A stretch of 46,838 nt of DNA from assembly GCA_025351925.1 (NCBI GenBank), contig JANXVC010000411.1:1-46838 (forward strand), written 5' to 3'. A program made the translations under genes and the position numbers. This document shows, in pieces, positions 17,800 through 28,456 of the stretch. The DNA comes from Rhodospirillales bacterium. Lineage in GTDB: Bacteria; Pseudomonadota; Alphaproteobacteria; Acetobacterales; Acetobacteraceae. The notes beneath the pieces were generated by a model. The model was not told the DNA's origin. It did no database searches and saw nothing but the letters and a program-made list of their open reading frames with translations. The first letter of the stretch is position 1, and the number at the start of each line of letters is the position of its first letter.

Positions 17800-19419
17800 A
17801 TGCCAGAAACCTCCCGTGACCACCTTGACCCGATCCCGAAGGCATGGCCGTTCGAGGAGGCGGCAAAGCTCGCGCAGCGCCTCGATGCCAGCGGCAAAGG
17901 CACCGCCCTGTTTGAGACGGGATACGGACCCTCGGGCCTGCCGCATATCGGCACGTTCGGCGAGGTCGCGCGCACGACCTGGGTGCGGCACGCCTACACG
18001 GCGCTGACCGGGCGGCCCTCCCAGCTGCTGGCGTTTAGCGACGACATGGACGGGCTGCGCAAGGTGCCGGACAACGTGCCGAATCGAGCGATGCTGGAGG
18101 GTTTCCTGGGCCAGCCATTGAGCCGGGTGCCCGATCCGTTCGGCACGCATGACAGCTTTGGCGCCCACAACAACGCCCGGCTCCGCGCCTTCCTCGACGG
18201 TTTCGGCTTCGAATACGAGTTTGCTTCCAGCTCAGACTATTACACGCAAGGCCGTTTCGATGCGGCCCTGCTGCGCACGGCAGAACGGCACGAGCAGATC
18301 GTGGCGGTCGTCCTGCCGACGCTGGGGCCGGAGCGCCGGGCGACCTACTCGCCGTTCCTGCCGATCCATCCGCGCACCGGCCGCGTGATGCAGGTGCGGA
18401 TCGACGCGGTGGACCCGGTTGCCGGCACGATCTCGTGGCAGGACCCCGACACCGGCGGACGGTTTCAGACACCGGTGACCGGCGGTGCGTGCAAGCTGCA
18501 GTGGAAGGCCGACTGGGCGATGCGCTGGTTTGCCCTGGGCGTGGACTATGAGATGTCCGGCAAGGACCTGATCGACAGCGTACGGCTGTCCAGCCGGATT
18601 TGCAGCCTGCTGGGCAGTCCGCCGCCGGTCGGGTTCACCTACGAGCTATTCCTCGACGAGCACGCGCAGAAGATCAGCAAAAGCAAGGGCAACGGCCTAT
18701 CGGTCGAGGAGTGGCTGCGCTACGCCCCGCCCGAGAGCCTGGCGCAGTTCATGTACAACTCGCCGCACCGCGCCAAGCGGCTGTTCTTCGACATCATCCC
18801 GCGCACGGTGGACGAGTACCTGGCGAACGCGGCCAAGCTGCCGGAGCAGGACGCCGCCGCCCATCACGTCAACCCGGCCTGGCATATCCAGCACGGCAGC
18901 AACAGCGGGGCGGCCAGCCCGGTGTCGTTCGGCATGCTGCTCAACCTCGCGAGCGTGGTGAATGCCGACACGCCCGACATGCTGTGGGGCTTCCTGCGGC
19001 GCTACAGCCCGGATGCGGCGCCGGGTGTCAGCCCGTTTTTCGACGGCCTGGTCGCCTACGCCATCGCCTACTACCGCGACTTCGTCCGTCCCGCGAAGCA
19101 ATACCGTGATCCGACGCCGCTTGAACGCGCGGCTCTGGAAGATCTGGCGGGCATGCTCGCGGCGCTTGACCCCGGCACAACCGCCGAGGCGATCCAGGAT
19201 GTGGTCTATGAGGTGGGCAAAAGGCACCCATTCCCGGAGCTGAAAGCTTGGTTCGGCTGCCTATACCAGGTGCTGCTCGGCCAAACCGAGGGGCCGCGCT
19301 TCGGCGGCTTCGTGGCGCTTTATGGCGTGGCGGAGACCGCCGCGCTGATCCGCAGCCGCCTGGACGCGACCAAGGTCGCTGTTCCAGCGCCAGCACTGCC
19401 AGCATTGGACGCAGACTGA
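17800..19419 (+). CDS. lysS: Lysine--tRNA ligase, class I
   Basis: This 539-residue class I lysyl-tRNA synthetase, the archaeal/alphaproteobacterial form, charges tRNA-Lys. The HIGH-type motif is [12 protein letters not shown] (44-55) and the KMSKS-type motif is KISKSKGNG (291-299). The stretch [12 protein letters not shown] and the C-terminal helical domain fit TIGR00467-type enzymes. The class II lysS motifs are absent. There is no ribosome-binding site before the ATG, and the promoter-like hexamers place the transcript start at the ATG. The MprF-like gene starts 2 nt after the stop, so the two are cotranscribed and probably translationally coupled. Confidence 0.95.
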   Translation: MPETSRDHLDPIPKAWPFEEAAKLAQRLDASGKGTALFETGYGPSGLPHIGTFGEVARTTWVRHAYTALTGRPSQLLAFSDDMDGLRKVPDNVPNRAMLEGFLGQPLSRVPDPFGTHDSFGAHNNARLRAFLDGFGFEYEFASSSDYYTQGRFDAALLRTAERHEQIVAVVLPTLGPERRATYSPFLPIHPRTGRVMQVRIDAVDPVAGTISWQDPDTGGRFQTPVTGGACKLQWKADWAMRWFALGVDYEMSGKDLIDSVRLSSRICSLLGSPPPVGFTYELFLDEHAQKISKSKGNGLSVEEWLRYAPPESLAQFMYNSPHRAKRLFFDIIPRTVDEYLANAAKLPEQDAAAHHVNPAWHIQHGSNSGAASPVSFGMLLNLASVVNADTPDMLWGFLRRYSPDAAPGVSPFFDGLVAYAIAYYRDFVRPAKQYRDPTPLERAALEDLAGMLAALDPGTTAEAIQDVVYEVGKRHPFPELKAWFGCLYQVLLGQTEGPRFGGFVALYGVAETAALIRSRLDATKVAVPAPALPALDAD

Positions 19420-19421
19420 GC

Positions 19422-21452
19422 ATGGATTGGCTGAAGAAGGCGGTCCGGCAGCTGCCGGCGCTATTGGGCGTGGCGCTGCTGGTCGGCGCGATCTGGGTGG
19501 TGTGGAAGGAGTTCCGCCACCTAAAAATCGCCGACATCAAGACCGCGCTGTCCGCCATCCCGCAACGTGCGCTGCTGCTCTCGTTCGTTTGGACCGTCCT
19601 CTCCTATGGGGTGCTGACGTTCTATGACCGGCTGGGCACCATCTACGCCGGCCATAAAATCAGTTATGGCCGCGTCTCTTTCGCGTCGTTCTGCGCCTAT
19701 GCGCTGTCGCATAATTTGGGTTTCGCCGCGGTGTCCGGAGCGGCGGTGCGCTACCGGCTCTATGCGCATTGGGGGCTGACGCCGCTGCAGATCGCCAAGG
19801 TGGTGGCGTTCTGCAGCCTGACCTTCGGGCTGGGCGGGCTGGTGCTGGGCGGGGTGATCCTGTTCGTCGAACCGGACGCCATCCCGTTCTTTGGCGCCAT
19901 CGTGCCGAAATGGGGCATGTATGCGGTCGGCGGCCTGCTTTGGCTGGTCGTCGCTGCCTACGTCTGCCTGTCCCGCTTCGTTGGCACGGTCAAGCTGTTC
20001 GGCACCGAGGTCACGCTGCCGGACTGGCGCATGGCGATCGTGCAGGTGGCGCTCGCCACCGTCGATGTGGCAGTGACGGCAGCGATCTTTTATCAGCTGC
20101 TGCCCGACGTGCCCGGCCTGACCTATTTGCGGTTCCTCGGCGTCTATGTCGCCTCCTACACCGCCGGGCTCGCGGCGAACCTGCCTGGCGGCCTCGGCGT
20201 GTTCGACACCGCCATGTTGCTGGGGCTCGAACCCTATCTGCAGCCCCCGCAGATCCTCGGCGCCATCGTGGTGTTCCGGCTGTATTACTACATCATCCCG
20301 CTGTTCCTGGCCGGCACGCTGTTTGCCGGCAACGAGATCCTGCTGCGCGGCGGCGCGCTATTTAAAACCGGCGCCTTCGGCCGCAGCACCCAGGCCCTGG
20401 CGCGCTGGAGCGAGCCGAGCTTTGCCGCCGGCGCGGCCTCCGGCGCTGTGGCGCTGTGCGGCGCGCTGCTGCTGGCGCTGGGCGTGCTGGACAACCGGCC
20501 GGACTTCTCCTGGATCGATCCCGACTACGCCGACCTCGTGGCGAATGCCGGGCAGTTCGTGCCGTCGCTGATCGGCGCGGCGTTGATCGTGCTGTCGATC
20601 GGGCTGTCGCAGCGGGTCACCCTGGCCTGGGGCGCCACCATCGTGCTGCTGCTGGCGGCGGCCGGCTTCACCGCGGCGCAGGGCACCAACCTTTGGGTCC
20701 CGGGCGTTCTGGTTTTGGCGACCTTGCTGGTGGCGCCGTTCCGCGACGCCTACTACCGCCACGCCAGGCTGCTGTCGGGTCCGCTGCAGGCCGGCACCGC
20801 GGTGCCGCTGTTCGCGCTGGTCGTGTGCGTGCTGGCGTTGTCGGCGTTCGAACCGACCATGCGTACGGTCAACGAAAACAGTTGGATCGAGGTGGTGCTG
20901 TCGCCTGATCTACCCAACAGCCTGCGCATCGCCGTGGCGCTGGCGGTGGTGCTGGCGCTGGTGGCGCTGTGGCGGCTGATCCGGCCGGGCCGCGTCGGCT
21001 GGGTGCCGTGGGCGGGCGAGGGACGGCAGCGCTATGCGGAGCTCGGCGCCTTGCCGCCGGTGCAGGCGGACGGGATCGTAATGGGCGAGGCCGGGCGCGC
21101 CGGCATTCCGTTCCGCCGTATCGGCCGAGTGCTGCTGGGCCTCGGCGACCCCGCCGGGTCGGTGCAGGACCGCGTGTCGGCGATCTGGAACCTGCGCGAT
21201 CTGGCGCAGCAGGAGGGGCTCGACCCCGCGGTATGGCGGGCTGGGCCCGGATTGCTGAAGGTCTATGCCGATCTCGGGCTCACCGCCCTGCCGCTGGGGC
21301 CGGACGGGCTGCCGCTGCCTGAACGGGCCGACGATGCGCCGCTGGTCGCGCAGTATCTATGCTGCCGGGCGGAGCGCGATCTTTCGCTGCTGCTGCCGTT
21401 GCTGCCGAGCCTGGCAGAGGCCGGGCTGCGCGGACACGGCCAGATTGCGTGA
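19422..21452 (+). CDS. MprF-like membrane protein (lysylphosphatidylglycerol synthase/flippase family) with shortened C-terminus
   Basis: This 676-residue polytopic protein has the UPF0104/LPG-synthase transmembrane region at about 10-320 (SYGVLTFYDRLGTIYAG, FASFCAYALSHNLGFAAVSGAAVRYRLY, GLAANLPGGLGVFDT), which in MprF is the flippase part. More helices follow to about 525. The last 150 residues resemble only the first half of the DUF2156 aminoacyl-transferase domain: VLLGLGDPAG, IWNLRDLAQQEGLDP and VYADLGLTALPLG. The second GNAT-like half, which in MprF contacts the Lys-tRNA, is missing (full MprF is about 840 residues). The start 2 nt after lysS and the short cytosolic N-terminus (MDWLKKAVRQ) support the chosen ATG. 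It may be a flippase or a non-catalytic partner. Confidence 0.82.
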   Translation: MDWLKKAVRQLPALLGVALLVGAIWVVWKEFRHLKIADIKTALSAIPQRALLLSFVWTVLSYGVLTFYDRLGTIYAGHKISYGRVSFASFCAYALSHNLGFAAVSGAAVRYRLYAHWGLTPLQIAKVVAFCSLTFGLGGLVLGGVILFVEPDAIPFFGAIVPKWGMYAVGGLLWLVVAAYVCLSRFVGTVKLFGTEVTLPDWRMAIVQVALATVDVAVTAAIFYQLLPDVPGLTYLRFLGVYVASYTAGLAANLPGGLGVFDTAMLLGLEPYLQPPQILGAIVVFRLYYYIIPLFLAGTLFAGNEILLRGGALFKTGAFGRSTQALARWSEPSFAAGAASGAVALCGALLLALGVLDNRPDFSWIDPDYADLVANAGQFVPSLIGAALIVLSIGLSQRVTLAWGATIVLLLAAAGFTAAQGTNLWVPGVLVLATLLVAPFRDAYYRHARLLSGPLQAGTAVPLFALVVCVLALSAFEPTMRTVNENSWIEVVLSPDLPNSLRIAVALAVVLALVALWRLIRPGRVGWVPWAGEGRQRYAELGALPPVQADGIVMGEAGRAGIPFRRIGRVLLGLGDPAGSVQDRVSAIWNLRDLAQQEGLDPAVWRAGPGLLKVYADLGLTALPLGPDGLPLPERADDAPLVAQYLCCRAERDLSLLLPLLPSLAEAGLRGHGQIA

Positions 21453-21464
21453 CGCGGTGCCTTC

Positions 21465-21923
21465 CTAGCTCTGGGGCCGCCGCGGCGTCATGATCGTGGC
21501 CGTCATTACCTGCACCTCCTCGTTCCGCTGGTTCAGCGTCGTCGTGCGCATCGTCACCAGGCCACGGTCAGGGCGGGACTTGGAAACCCGCAGCTCCAGG
21601 ATCTCGGCCTCGGCGCGCAGCAGGTCACCTGGCCGCACCGGCCGCAGCCAGGCGAGCTTGTTGACTTGCGCGCCTAGGGTGCCGCCAGGAAAGCGGCCCA
21701 TCAAGGATTCGAGCTGCAGCCGCATCGTGATCCCGGCGGTGTGCCAGCCGCTGGCGACCAGCTCGCCGAACATGCTGTCGCGAGCCGCCTCCTCATTGAG
21801 ATGCTGCGGCTGTGGGTCGAATTCCTGGGCGAATGCCACGATGCGGTCGCGCTCGACCAACTGGGCTCGGGACATGAAAGTCTGCCCGATGGTGAGGTCG
21901 TCGTAGTAGAGTGAGTCGCTCAA
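21465..21923 (-). CDS. MaoC-family dehydratase
   Basis: The 152-residue protein has the hot-dog-fold hydratase 2 motif: FAQEFDPQPQHLNEEAAR with the catalytic Asp/His positions, then GELVASGWHTAGITMRL and LRPVRPGDLLRAEAEILELRVSKSRPDRGLVTMRTTT. The family hydrates or dehydrates acyl-CoA thioesters; the substrate is not evident. I chose a TTG start at 21923 because AAAGGAG lies 9 nt upstream and the family usually begins at this DSLYYDDLTIGQTF segment; the longer ATG frame at 21992 is Cys/His-rich and not family-like. It is divergent from the MarR gene and converges with the MprF gene (12 nt). Confidence 0.87.
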   Translation of the reverse strand: MSDSLYYDDLTIGQTFMSRAQLVERDRIVAFAQEFDPQPQHLNEEAARDSMFGELVASGWHTAGITMRLQLESLMGRFPGGTLGAQVNKLAWLRPVRPGDLLRAEAEILELRVSKSRPDRGLVTMRTTTLNQRNEEVQVMTATIMTPRRPQS

Positions 21924-22034
21924 CCGATGGGCTCCTTTGCCGCAATGAAGGCAGCATGCGTGCGCCTTGATGGACGGAAGGCGCATATGCACTTAACGTC
22001 GTACGATGGGTGCGCGTTGTCCAGCCAAGATCGT

Positions 22035-22481
22035 ATGAACACTCCAATTGGTTCAATGGACGCATGCCATTGTCAGGCGTTGCGGCAGGCGGCGCGCCGG
22101 ATGTCGGCGTTCTACGACGCCGCCTTGGCGCCGCTTGGCCTGCGCGTGTCGCAGTTCGGCATCCTTTCCCGCCTGCACCAGCACGGCCCGCGCGGGATCC
22201 AGGCTTTAGCGTCGGACCTCGTGATGGACCGCACGACGCTCGGCCGCAACATCCGTCCCCTCGAGCGGGACGGCTTGCTCTGCGCCGTCGTTGATCCGGC
22301 CGACCGCCGGTTCCGCCTATTGTCCATTACGCCGCGCGGCGTTGAGCTTGTCACCGCCGCACGCCCTGCCTGGATCGCGGCGCAGGCCGGGTTCGAGGCG
22401 CGATACGGTGCGGTGCCCGCTGCCGAACTGCATGCGGCTTTGCAGGGCGTGGTGATGGTCCTAAATACCCCGGAGGAATAA
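22035..22481 (+). CDS. MarR-family transcriptional regulator
   Basis: The 148-residue winged-helix regulator has the N-terminal dimer helix (CHCQALRQAARRMSAFYDAALAPLGL), the recognition region RVSQFGILSRLHQHGPRGIQALASDLVMDRTTLGRNIRPLERDGL, and the wing VDPADRRFRLLSITPRGVELV. The CxC near the start (DACHCQ) could allow redox sensing, as in some MarR relatives; this is inference. The start could be 22035 or 22056; neither has a clear ribosome-binding site. Being divergent from the MaoC gene suggests mutual control. The intergenic region has a palindromic CCAATTGG at 22044 but no obvious operator pair. Confidence 0.88.
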   Translation: MNTPIGSMDACHCQALRQAARRMSAFYDAALAPLGLRVSQFGILSRLHQHGPRGIQALASDLVMDRTTLGRNIRPLERDGLLCAVVDPADRRFRLLSITPRGVELVTAARPAWIAAQAGFEARYGAVPAAELHAALQGVVMVLNTPEE

Positions 22482-22501
22482 CGCATCGAAAGGGCGAGTA
22501 T

Positions 22502-24628
<2,127 letters not shown>

Positions 24629-24653
24629 CAACGCCCATCCTTAGCGGGCGGCG

Positions 24654-25637
24654 TCAGCCCGTCATCATGCCCGCAAGCGCCCGGCCGGACATGAATGCGG
24701 CCTCTACCCGCGCGCCTAGGCACCAGTCGCCGCATACGCCGATGCCGGCGGCCGGGTCCCATAGCGCCGGCCTGCCCAGCGGCACATCGGCGAGTGCGTA
24801 GCGCCACCGGTGCATGGCCGAGTAGCGCGGGTCCGCCGTAATCCCGGTTGCCGCCGTGAATATGCCGTGCAGCGCCGCCAATATGGCATCCGGCGGATCG
24901 TCCAAATGGTCGCGGGACCAGTCAGGCGTCGCATGCGCCACCCAGCACTCCGGCGTCGCGGCACGGCTGGGGCGGGAGCTGTCGCGGGCGATCCAACGCA
25001 GCGGGCCGGCATCCGGACGCAGCAGGTCAGGCGCCGCGGTTGGCTCGGTGAAGGCCAGCATCATGGCCCAGCACGGCGCCATCCCGGCACGGGCGGCCTC
25101 GACGGCGAAGGCGTGCGGCTGCACGAGTCCGACGGCTTGCGGCGCAGGCAGCGCGACCGCCACGCTGTCGAACGGCCCAGCGGTTTCGCCGCCCAGGTCG
25201 GACACGGTGCCCGGCGGGGTCTGCGCCGCGTCTCGGTGCCGTACGATCCAGCCATCGGGCCGGCGATGCAGGAAGGCGACGTGCCGCCCGGTGTGCAGGG
25301 TGCCGACGCCCTGCCGCTCCATATGCTGGGCCAAAGCGGACATGCCGGGGATGCCGCACCAGCGCTCCTCGCCTGCCGCGGGCCAGGGAGCCGCTTCTCC
25401 TGCCTCTGCCATTGCCTGCACGACGGCGACGAACGCTGGGTCGCGGGCGGTTGCATATTGGGCGCCGTGGTCGAATGTCAGGCCGTCCACGCGCCGGGTC
25501 GCCAGCCGGCCGCCGACGCGGCGCGACTTGTCGAACAGCGTGACGGCGTGGCCTGCCCGGTGCAGCGCGCCGGCGCAGGCGAGGCCGGCCATGCCGGCGC
25601 CGATGACGGCGATGCGATGAGCTTGGGATTGGGGCAT
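24654..25637 (-). CDS. FAD-dependent oxidoreductase, renalase-like
   Basis: This 327-residue flavoprotein has the Rossmann motif IAVIGAGMAGLACAGAL (9-25), the second-strand acidic residue in TLFDKSRRVGGRLATRR, and a short family motif FDHGAQYATARD. The C-terminal FAD-contacting block GIGVCGDWCLGARVEAAFMSGRALAG is intact. This architecture (short amine-oxidase-like without a long substrate domain) fits bacterial renalase-like NAD(P)/FAD proteins; the substrate is unknown. Start MPQSQAHRIA at 25637 is preferred to the frame's distant upstream Met. It is divergent from the 126-residue unknown gene (102 nt). Confidence 0.85.
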   Translation of the reverse strand: MPQSQAHRIAVIGAGMAGLACAGALHRAGHAVTLFDKSRRVGGRLATRRVDGLTFDHGAQYATARDPAFVAVVQAMAEAGEAAPWPAAGEERWCGIPGMSALAQHMERQGVGTLHTGRHVAFLHRRPDGWIVRHRDAAQTPPGTVSDLGGETAGPFDSVAVALPAPQAVGLVQPHAFAVEAARAGMAPCWAMMLAFTEPTAAPDLLRPDAGPLRWIARDSSRPSRAATPECWVAHATPDWSRDHLDDPPDAILAALHGIFTAATGITADPRYSAMHRWRYALADVPLGRPALWDPAAGIGVCGDWCLGARVEAAFMSGRALAGMMTG

Positions 25638-25739
25638 GTGCAATGCTGTCCTGCCTGGCCTGGGCCTGCGAGCCTCGGTTTGCGGTTGCGCAGGGCGGCT
25701 GCGCTGTTGATAACAGGGCCAACGTTCGCAGGATATAAA

Positions 25740-26120
25740 ATGAGCCGGCCAGCCCTTCGCATTACCCGGCACGACGCAGCAGACGGCACCGCACGCTTTG
25801 ACTTCGAGGTCTGGAATCCCTGGACCGTCGCCTATGAGCCGCAGCCTGACCTGCCCAGCGCGGTGCGCCAGGTGGATGCGCTGCTGGACCGGGTCCGCCA
25901 GGCCTGGGTCAATCAGGACCCAGTGCAATCTACCCTGCACGACGTGCCCGATCCCGATCTGCCGGAGGACCTGGAGTGGGCGGAGTTCCGCGTCAGCGCG
26001 CAGGCCAACAAGGTGCACGAGACCCGCAACTTCGACGCGCTGCACTGGCGCAAGGCCATGGGCGGCCGCAGCGGGGCGCTCGAGACGACGTGCAACGAGG
26101 TCGGGTTCCGCCCTGGCTGA
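25740..26120 (+). CDS. Conserved-looking hypothetical protein (126 residues)
   Basis: I do not recognise this protein. It is acidic and soluble, with no signal peptide or membrane helix. Visible stretches are RFDFEVWNPWTVAYEPQ, DALLDRVRQAWVNQDP, an Asp/Pro-rich segment DVPDPDLPEDLEWAEF, and a C-terminal KVHETRNFDALHWRKAMGG. Tryptophan is frequent (six residues). An AGGAT site lies upstream of the ATG. Its stop falls 4 nt before the likely start of the GT4 gene, so it is probably cotranscribed with the two glycosyltransferases and rmuC. Confidence 0.7.
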   Translation: MSRPALRITRHDAADGTARFDFEVWNPWTVAYEPQPDLPSAVRQVDALLDRVRQAWVNQDPVQSTLHDVPDPDLPEDLEWAEFRVSAQANKVHETRNFDALHWRKAMGGRSGALETTCNEVGFRPG

Positions 26121-26124
26121 TCTT

Positions 26125-27306
26125 TTGCCCCGGCTGCGGGTGCTGTCGTTCTCGACCCTGTTCCCCAACACGGCGCAGCCGCGGCACGGCATCTTCCTGG
26201 AGCACCGCCTGGCGCATCTGTCCCGCACCGGCGGCGTTGACATCCGGCATGTGGCGCCAGTGCCGTACTTTCCCTTTCGCCATCCGCGCTTTGGCCGCTA
26301 TGCGCAGTTTGCCCGCGTGCCGGCGGCGGATATGCGGGCCGGGATGCCCGTCACCTATCCGCGCTTCCCGCTGTTGCCGAAGGTGAGCATGTCGGCGGCG
26401 CCGTGGCTGCTGGCTGCCGCCGTGCTGCGCCATGTGCGGCGCATCCAGCGCGCCGGCTTCGACTTCGATCTGATTGATGCGTATTATTTGTATCCGGACG
26501 GCGTTGCGGCAGCGTTGCTCGCCCGCATACTTCGCAAACCGCTGCTGCTGACCGCGTTCGGCAGCGATGTCAGCCAGATTCCCGCCTATGCCCTGCCGCG
26601 CCGGGCGCTGCTGTGGGCTGCCCGGCAGGCGCCGCTGATGACGGTCGTTTGCCAGGCGCTGAAGGACGAGCTGGTGCGGCTCGGCGTGCCGGCGAACCGG
26701 ATGCGGGTTGTTCTGCACGGCGTTGACCTGCAGCTTTTCCGGCCGCCGGCGGATCGGGCGGCGTTACGGAACAGCCTGGGGATGACCGGGCCGACGCTGC
26801 TCTCGGTCGGCCACCTGATCGATCGCAAGGGCCATGACGTCGCCATCCGGGCCATGCCGGCCCTGCCGGACCACACCCTGCTGATTGTCGGCGACGGCCC
26901 GCGCGACGCGATGCTGCGGGGGTTGGCGCACGAGTTGGGTCTCGGCGATCGTGTGCGTTTCCTCGGCCATGTGGACCAGGCCCGGCTTCCGGCGCTGATG
27001 GGCGCCGCCGACGTGCTGGTGAACTGCAGCGACCGTGAGGGCATCGCCAATGTGCTGATCGAGGCGATGGCCTGCGGCACCCCGGTCGCCGCCACCGCGG
27101 TGTGGGGCTCGCCCGAGGCGGTGACCACGCCGGACGCCGGCCTGTTGCTGCGCGACCGCTCCGCCACGGCGTTGGCAGAAGGCATTCGCGCCCTGCAGGC
27201 CGCTCCGCCCGACCGCGACGCGACGCGCCGCCACGCCGAGACGTTCACGTGGGAACGCACCGCCGCCGAGCACCTCCAAGCCATTCGCGATACCCTCGCC
27301 GCTTGA
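26125..27306 (+). CDS. Glycosyltransferase family 4 protein
   Basis: The roughly 393-residue GT-B-fold enzyme has the N-terminal glycine-free acceptor half (LSFSTLFPNTAQPRHGIFLEHRLAHLS), FDLIDAYYLYPDGVAAALLAR, GSDVSQIP, and a C-terminal donor half with LLSVGHLIDRKGHDVAIRAM, LLIVGDGP and the EX7E motif (Glu305 and Glu313 in DREGIANVLIEAMACGTP). It should transfer a sugar from a nucleotide donor to an exported polysaccharide or lipid. The start is not certain: TTG at 26125 is used here; GTG 26140 and CTG 26113 are alternatives, none with a strong ribosome-binding site. The stop overlaps the next gene by TTGA. Confidence 0.85.
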   Translation: MPRLRVLSFSTLFPNTAQPRHGIFLEHRLAHLSRTGGVDIRHVAPVPYFPFRHPRFGRYAQFARVPAADMRAGMPVTYPRFPLLPKVSMSAAPWLLAAAVLRHVRRIQRAGFDFDLIDAYYLYPDGVAAALLARILRKPLLLTAFGSDVSQIPAYALPRRALLWAARQAPLMTVVCQALKDELVRLGVPANRMRVVLHGVDLQLFRPPADRAALRNSLGMTGPTLLSVGHLIDRKGHDVAIRAMPALPDHTLLIVGDGPRDAMLRGLAHELGLGDRVRFLGHVDQARLPALMGAADVLVNCSDREGIANVLIEAMACGTPVAATAVWGSPEAVTTPDAGLLLRDRSATALAEGIRALQAAPPDRDATRRHAETFTWERTAAEHLQAIRDTLAA

Positions 27307-28445
27307 GCAACGGCAAACTCCTGACCCTGGAGTTCGGCGAGACCTGCGCGGCGGTGCAGGTGATATCGCACGAGCCGTCGGTCACCTGGTGGAAGCCTTG
27401 GCCCGGCGTCTCCCTCAACCAATCGGGCCAGCCGTTCGACCCGGCGCGCCTCAACGCCGGATACCGTCCGTCGCATGCGCGGCGCCTGGACTGCCTGCGC
27501 TCGGTCCATCTGCTGTGGTCCAATTTCTTCGTGGCCGACGGCTGCGTCAGCACAATCTACGACGGCAACGCGCGCAATGCCGTGCAGCAGGTCGTGGCGA
27601 ACGAAGAGCTCTCCCGCTACATCGGCATCACCCACCGTGGCACGGATTTCGTCGTCCCGCATGCCCGCCTGCGGGACGCGCAGCGCATCCAGGGCCCAGT
27701 GCTGTTCGCGACCTCGGATGAGCCGCATAACTGGGGCCTCTGGCTGCTGTACGTCCTGCCGGCCGTCGTGCATTTCACCCGGCACCGGCATCTGTATCGA
27801 AAACTATTCGTCTTTGCCGTGCATCCCAACATGCGCGCCCTGCTGGCGCTGCTTGGCGTATGCGACGACGAGATCATCCTGCATGATTGCGGCACGGCGT
27901 ACTGGTTCGACGAGGTCCACGTGTTCCGCCAATCGATGCGGGACTGCTACATAAGTCCGACCGCTCGCCAGATTTTCGCCCAGGTGCGCGATGGCGTCTT
28001 GGCCCGGCTTGGCCCATCGCCTGCGCGAAAACTTTACGTCTCACGCCTGCGCCGCACGCGGGAGCTCAACGCCTATCGCGGCCTGTTGGACGAATCGGCG
28101 CTGATCGACCGCCTGGCTGCCCTCGGCTACCTCGCGATCGAGTCTGAGTTCATGGCCGTCGATGAGCAGATCCGGCATTTTGCCGGGGCCGACCGCATCG
28201 TGGCCATCGGCGGCGCCGGGCTGTTCAATACGGTGTTCTGCCAGCCCGGCGCGCGGATCATGGATATTGAGAGCACGCCGCTGTTCCTCGACGCCCACTC
28301 CAACGTCTTTGCCGGCGCGGGGCTCGACTACGGGCTGATGATCGGCCGGGAGGACCCGGCCGATAGCAGCCTGGCCCATCGCCGATGGTCGATCGACCTG
28401 GACGCAGCAATGCCGGTAATCGCGGAGTTCATGGAAAAACCTTAA
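27303..28445 (+). CDS. Glycosyltransferase family 61 (DUF563) protein
   Basis: The 380-residue protein has DUF563 features: HNWGLWLLYVLPAVVHF, HPNMRALLALLGVCDDEIILHDCGTAYWFDEVH, KLYVSRLRRTRELN, and GADRIVAIGGAGLFNTVFCQPGARIMDIES in the C-terminal donor-binding half. Members add sugars such as xylose to glycans; bacterial ones often belong to surface polysaccharide loci. The start is TTG at 27303, overlapping the previous gene's TGA stop, so translational reinitiation is likely. It is followed by rmuC after 11 nt. Confidence 0.85.
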   Translation: MSNGKLLTLEFGETCAAVQVISHEPSVTWWKPWPGVSLNQSGQPFDPARLNAGYRPSHARRLDCLRSVHLLWSNFFVADGCVSTIYDGNARNAVQQVVANEELSRYIGITHRGTDFVVPHARLRDAQRIQGPVLFATSDEPHNWGLWLLYVLPAVVHFTRHRHLYRKLFVFAVHPNMRALLALLGVCDDEIILHDCGTAYWFDEVHVFRQSMRDCYISPTARQIFAQVRDGVLARLGPSPARKLYVSRLRRTRELNAYRGLLDESALIDRLAALGYLAIESEFMAVDEQIRHFAGADRIVAIGGAGLFNTVFCQPGARIMDIESTPLFLDAHSNVFAGAGLDYGLMIGREDPADSSLAHRRWSIDLDAAMPVIAEFMEKP

Positions 28446-28456
28446 CATTTGCAACT

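Noticed and set aside
22044..22051. CCAATTGG as a MarR operator
   Set aside because: An 8-bp palindrome is expected by chance at this scale and lies inside the predicted MarR coding sequence if the start is 22035.
24632..24650. Terminator between glgX and the FAD gene
   Set aside because: The stem is only about 5 bp and there is no T run, so it is not reported as a feature.
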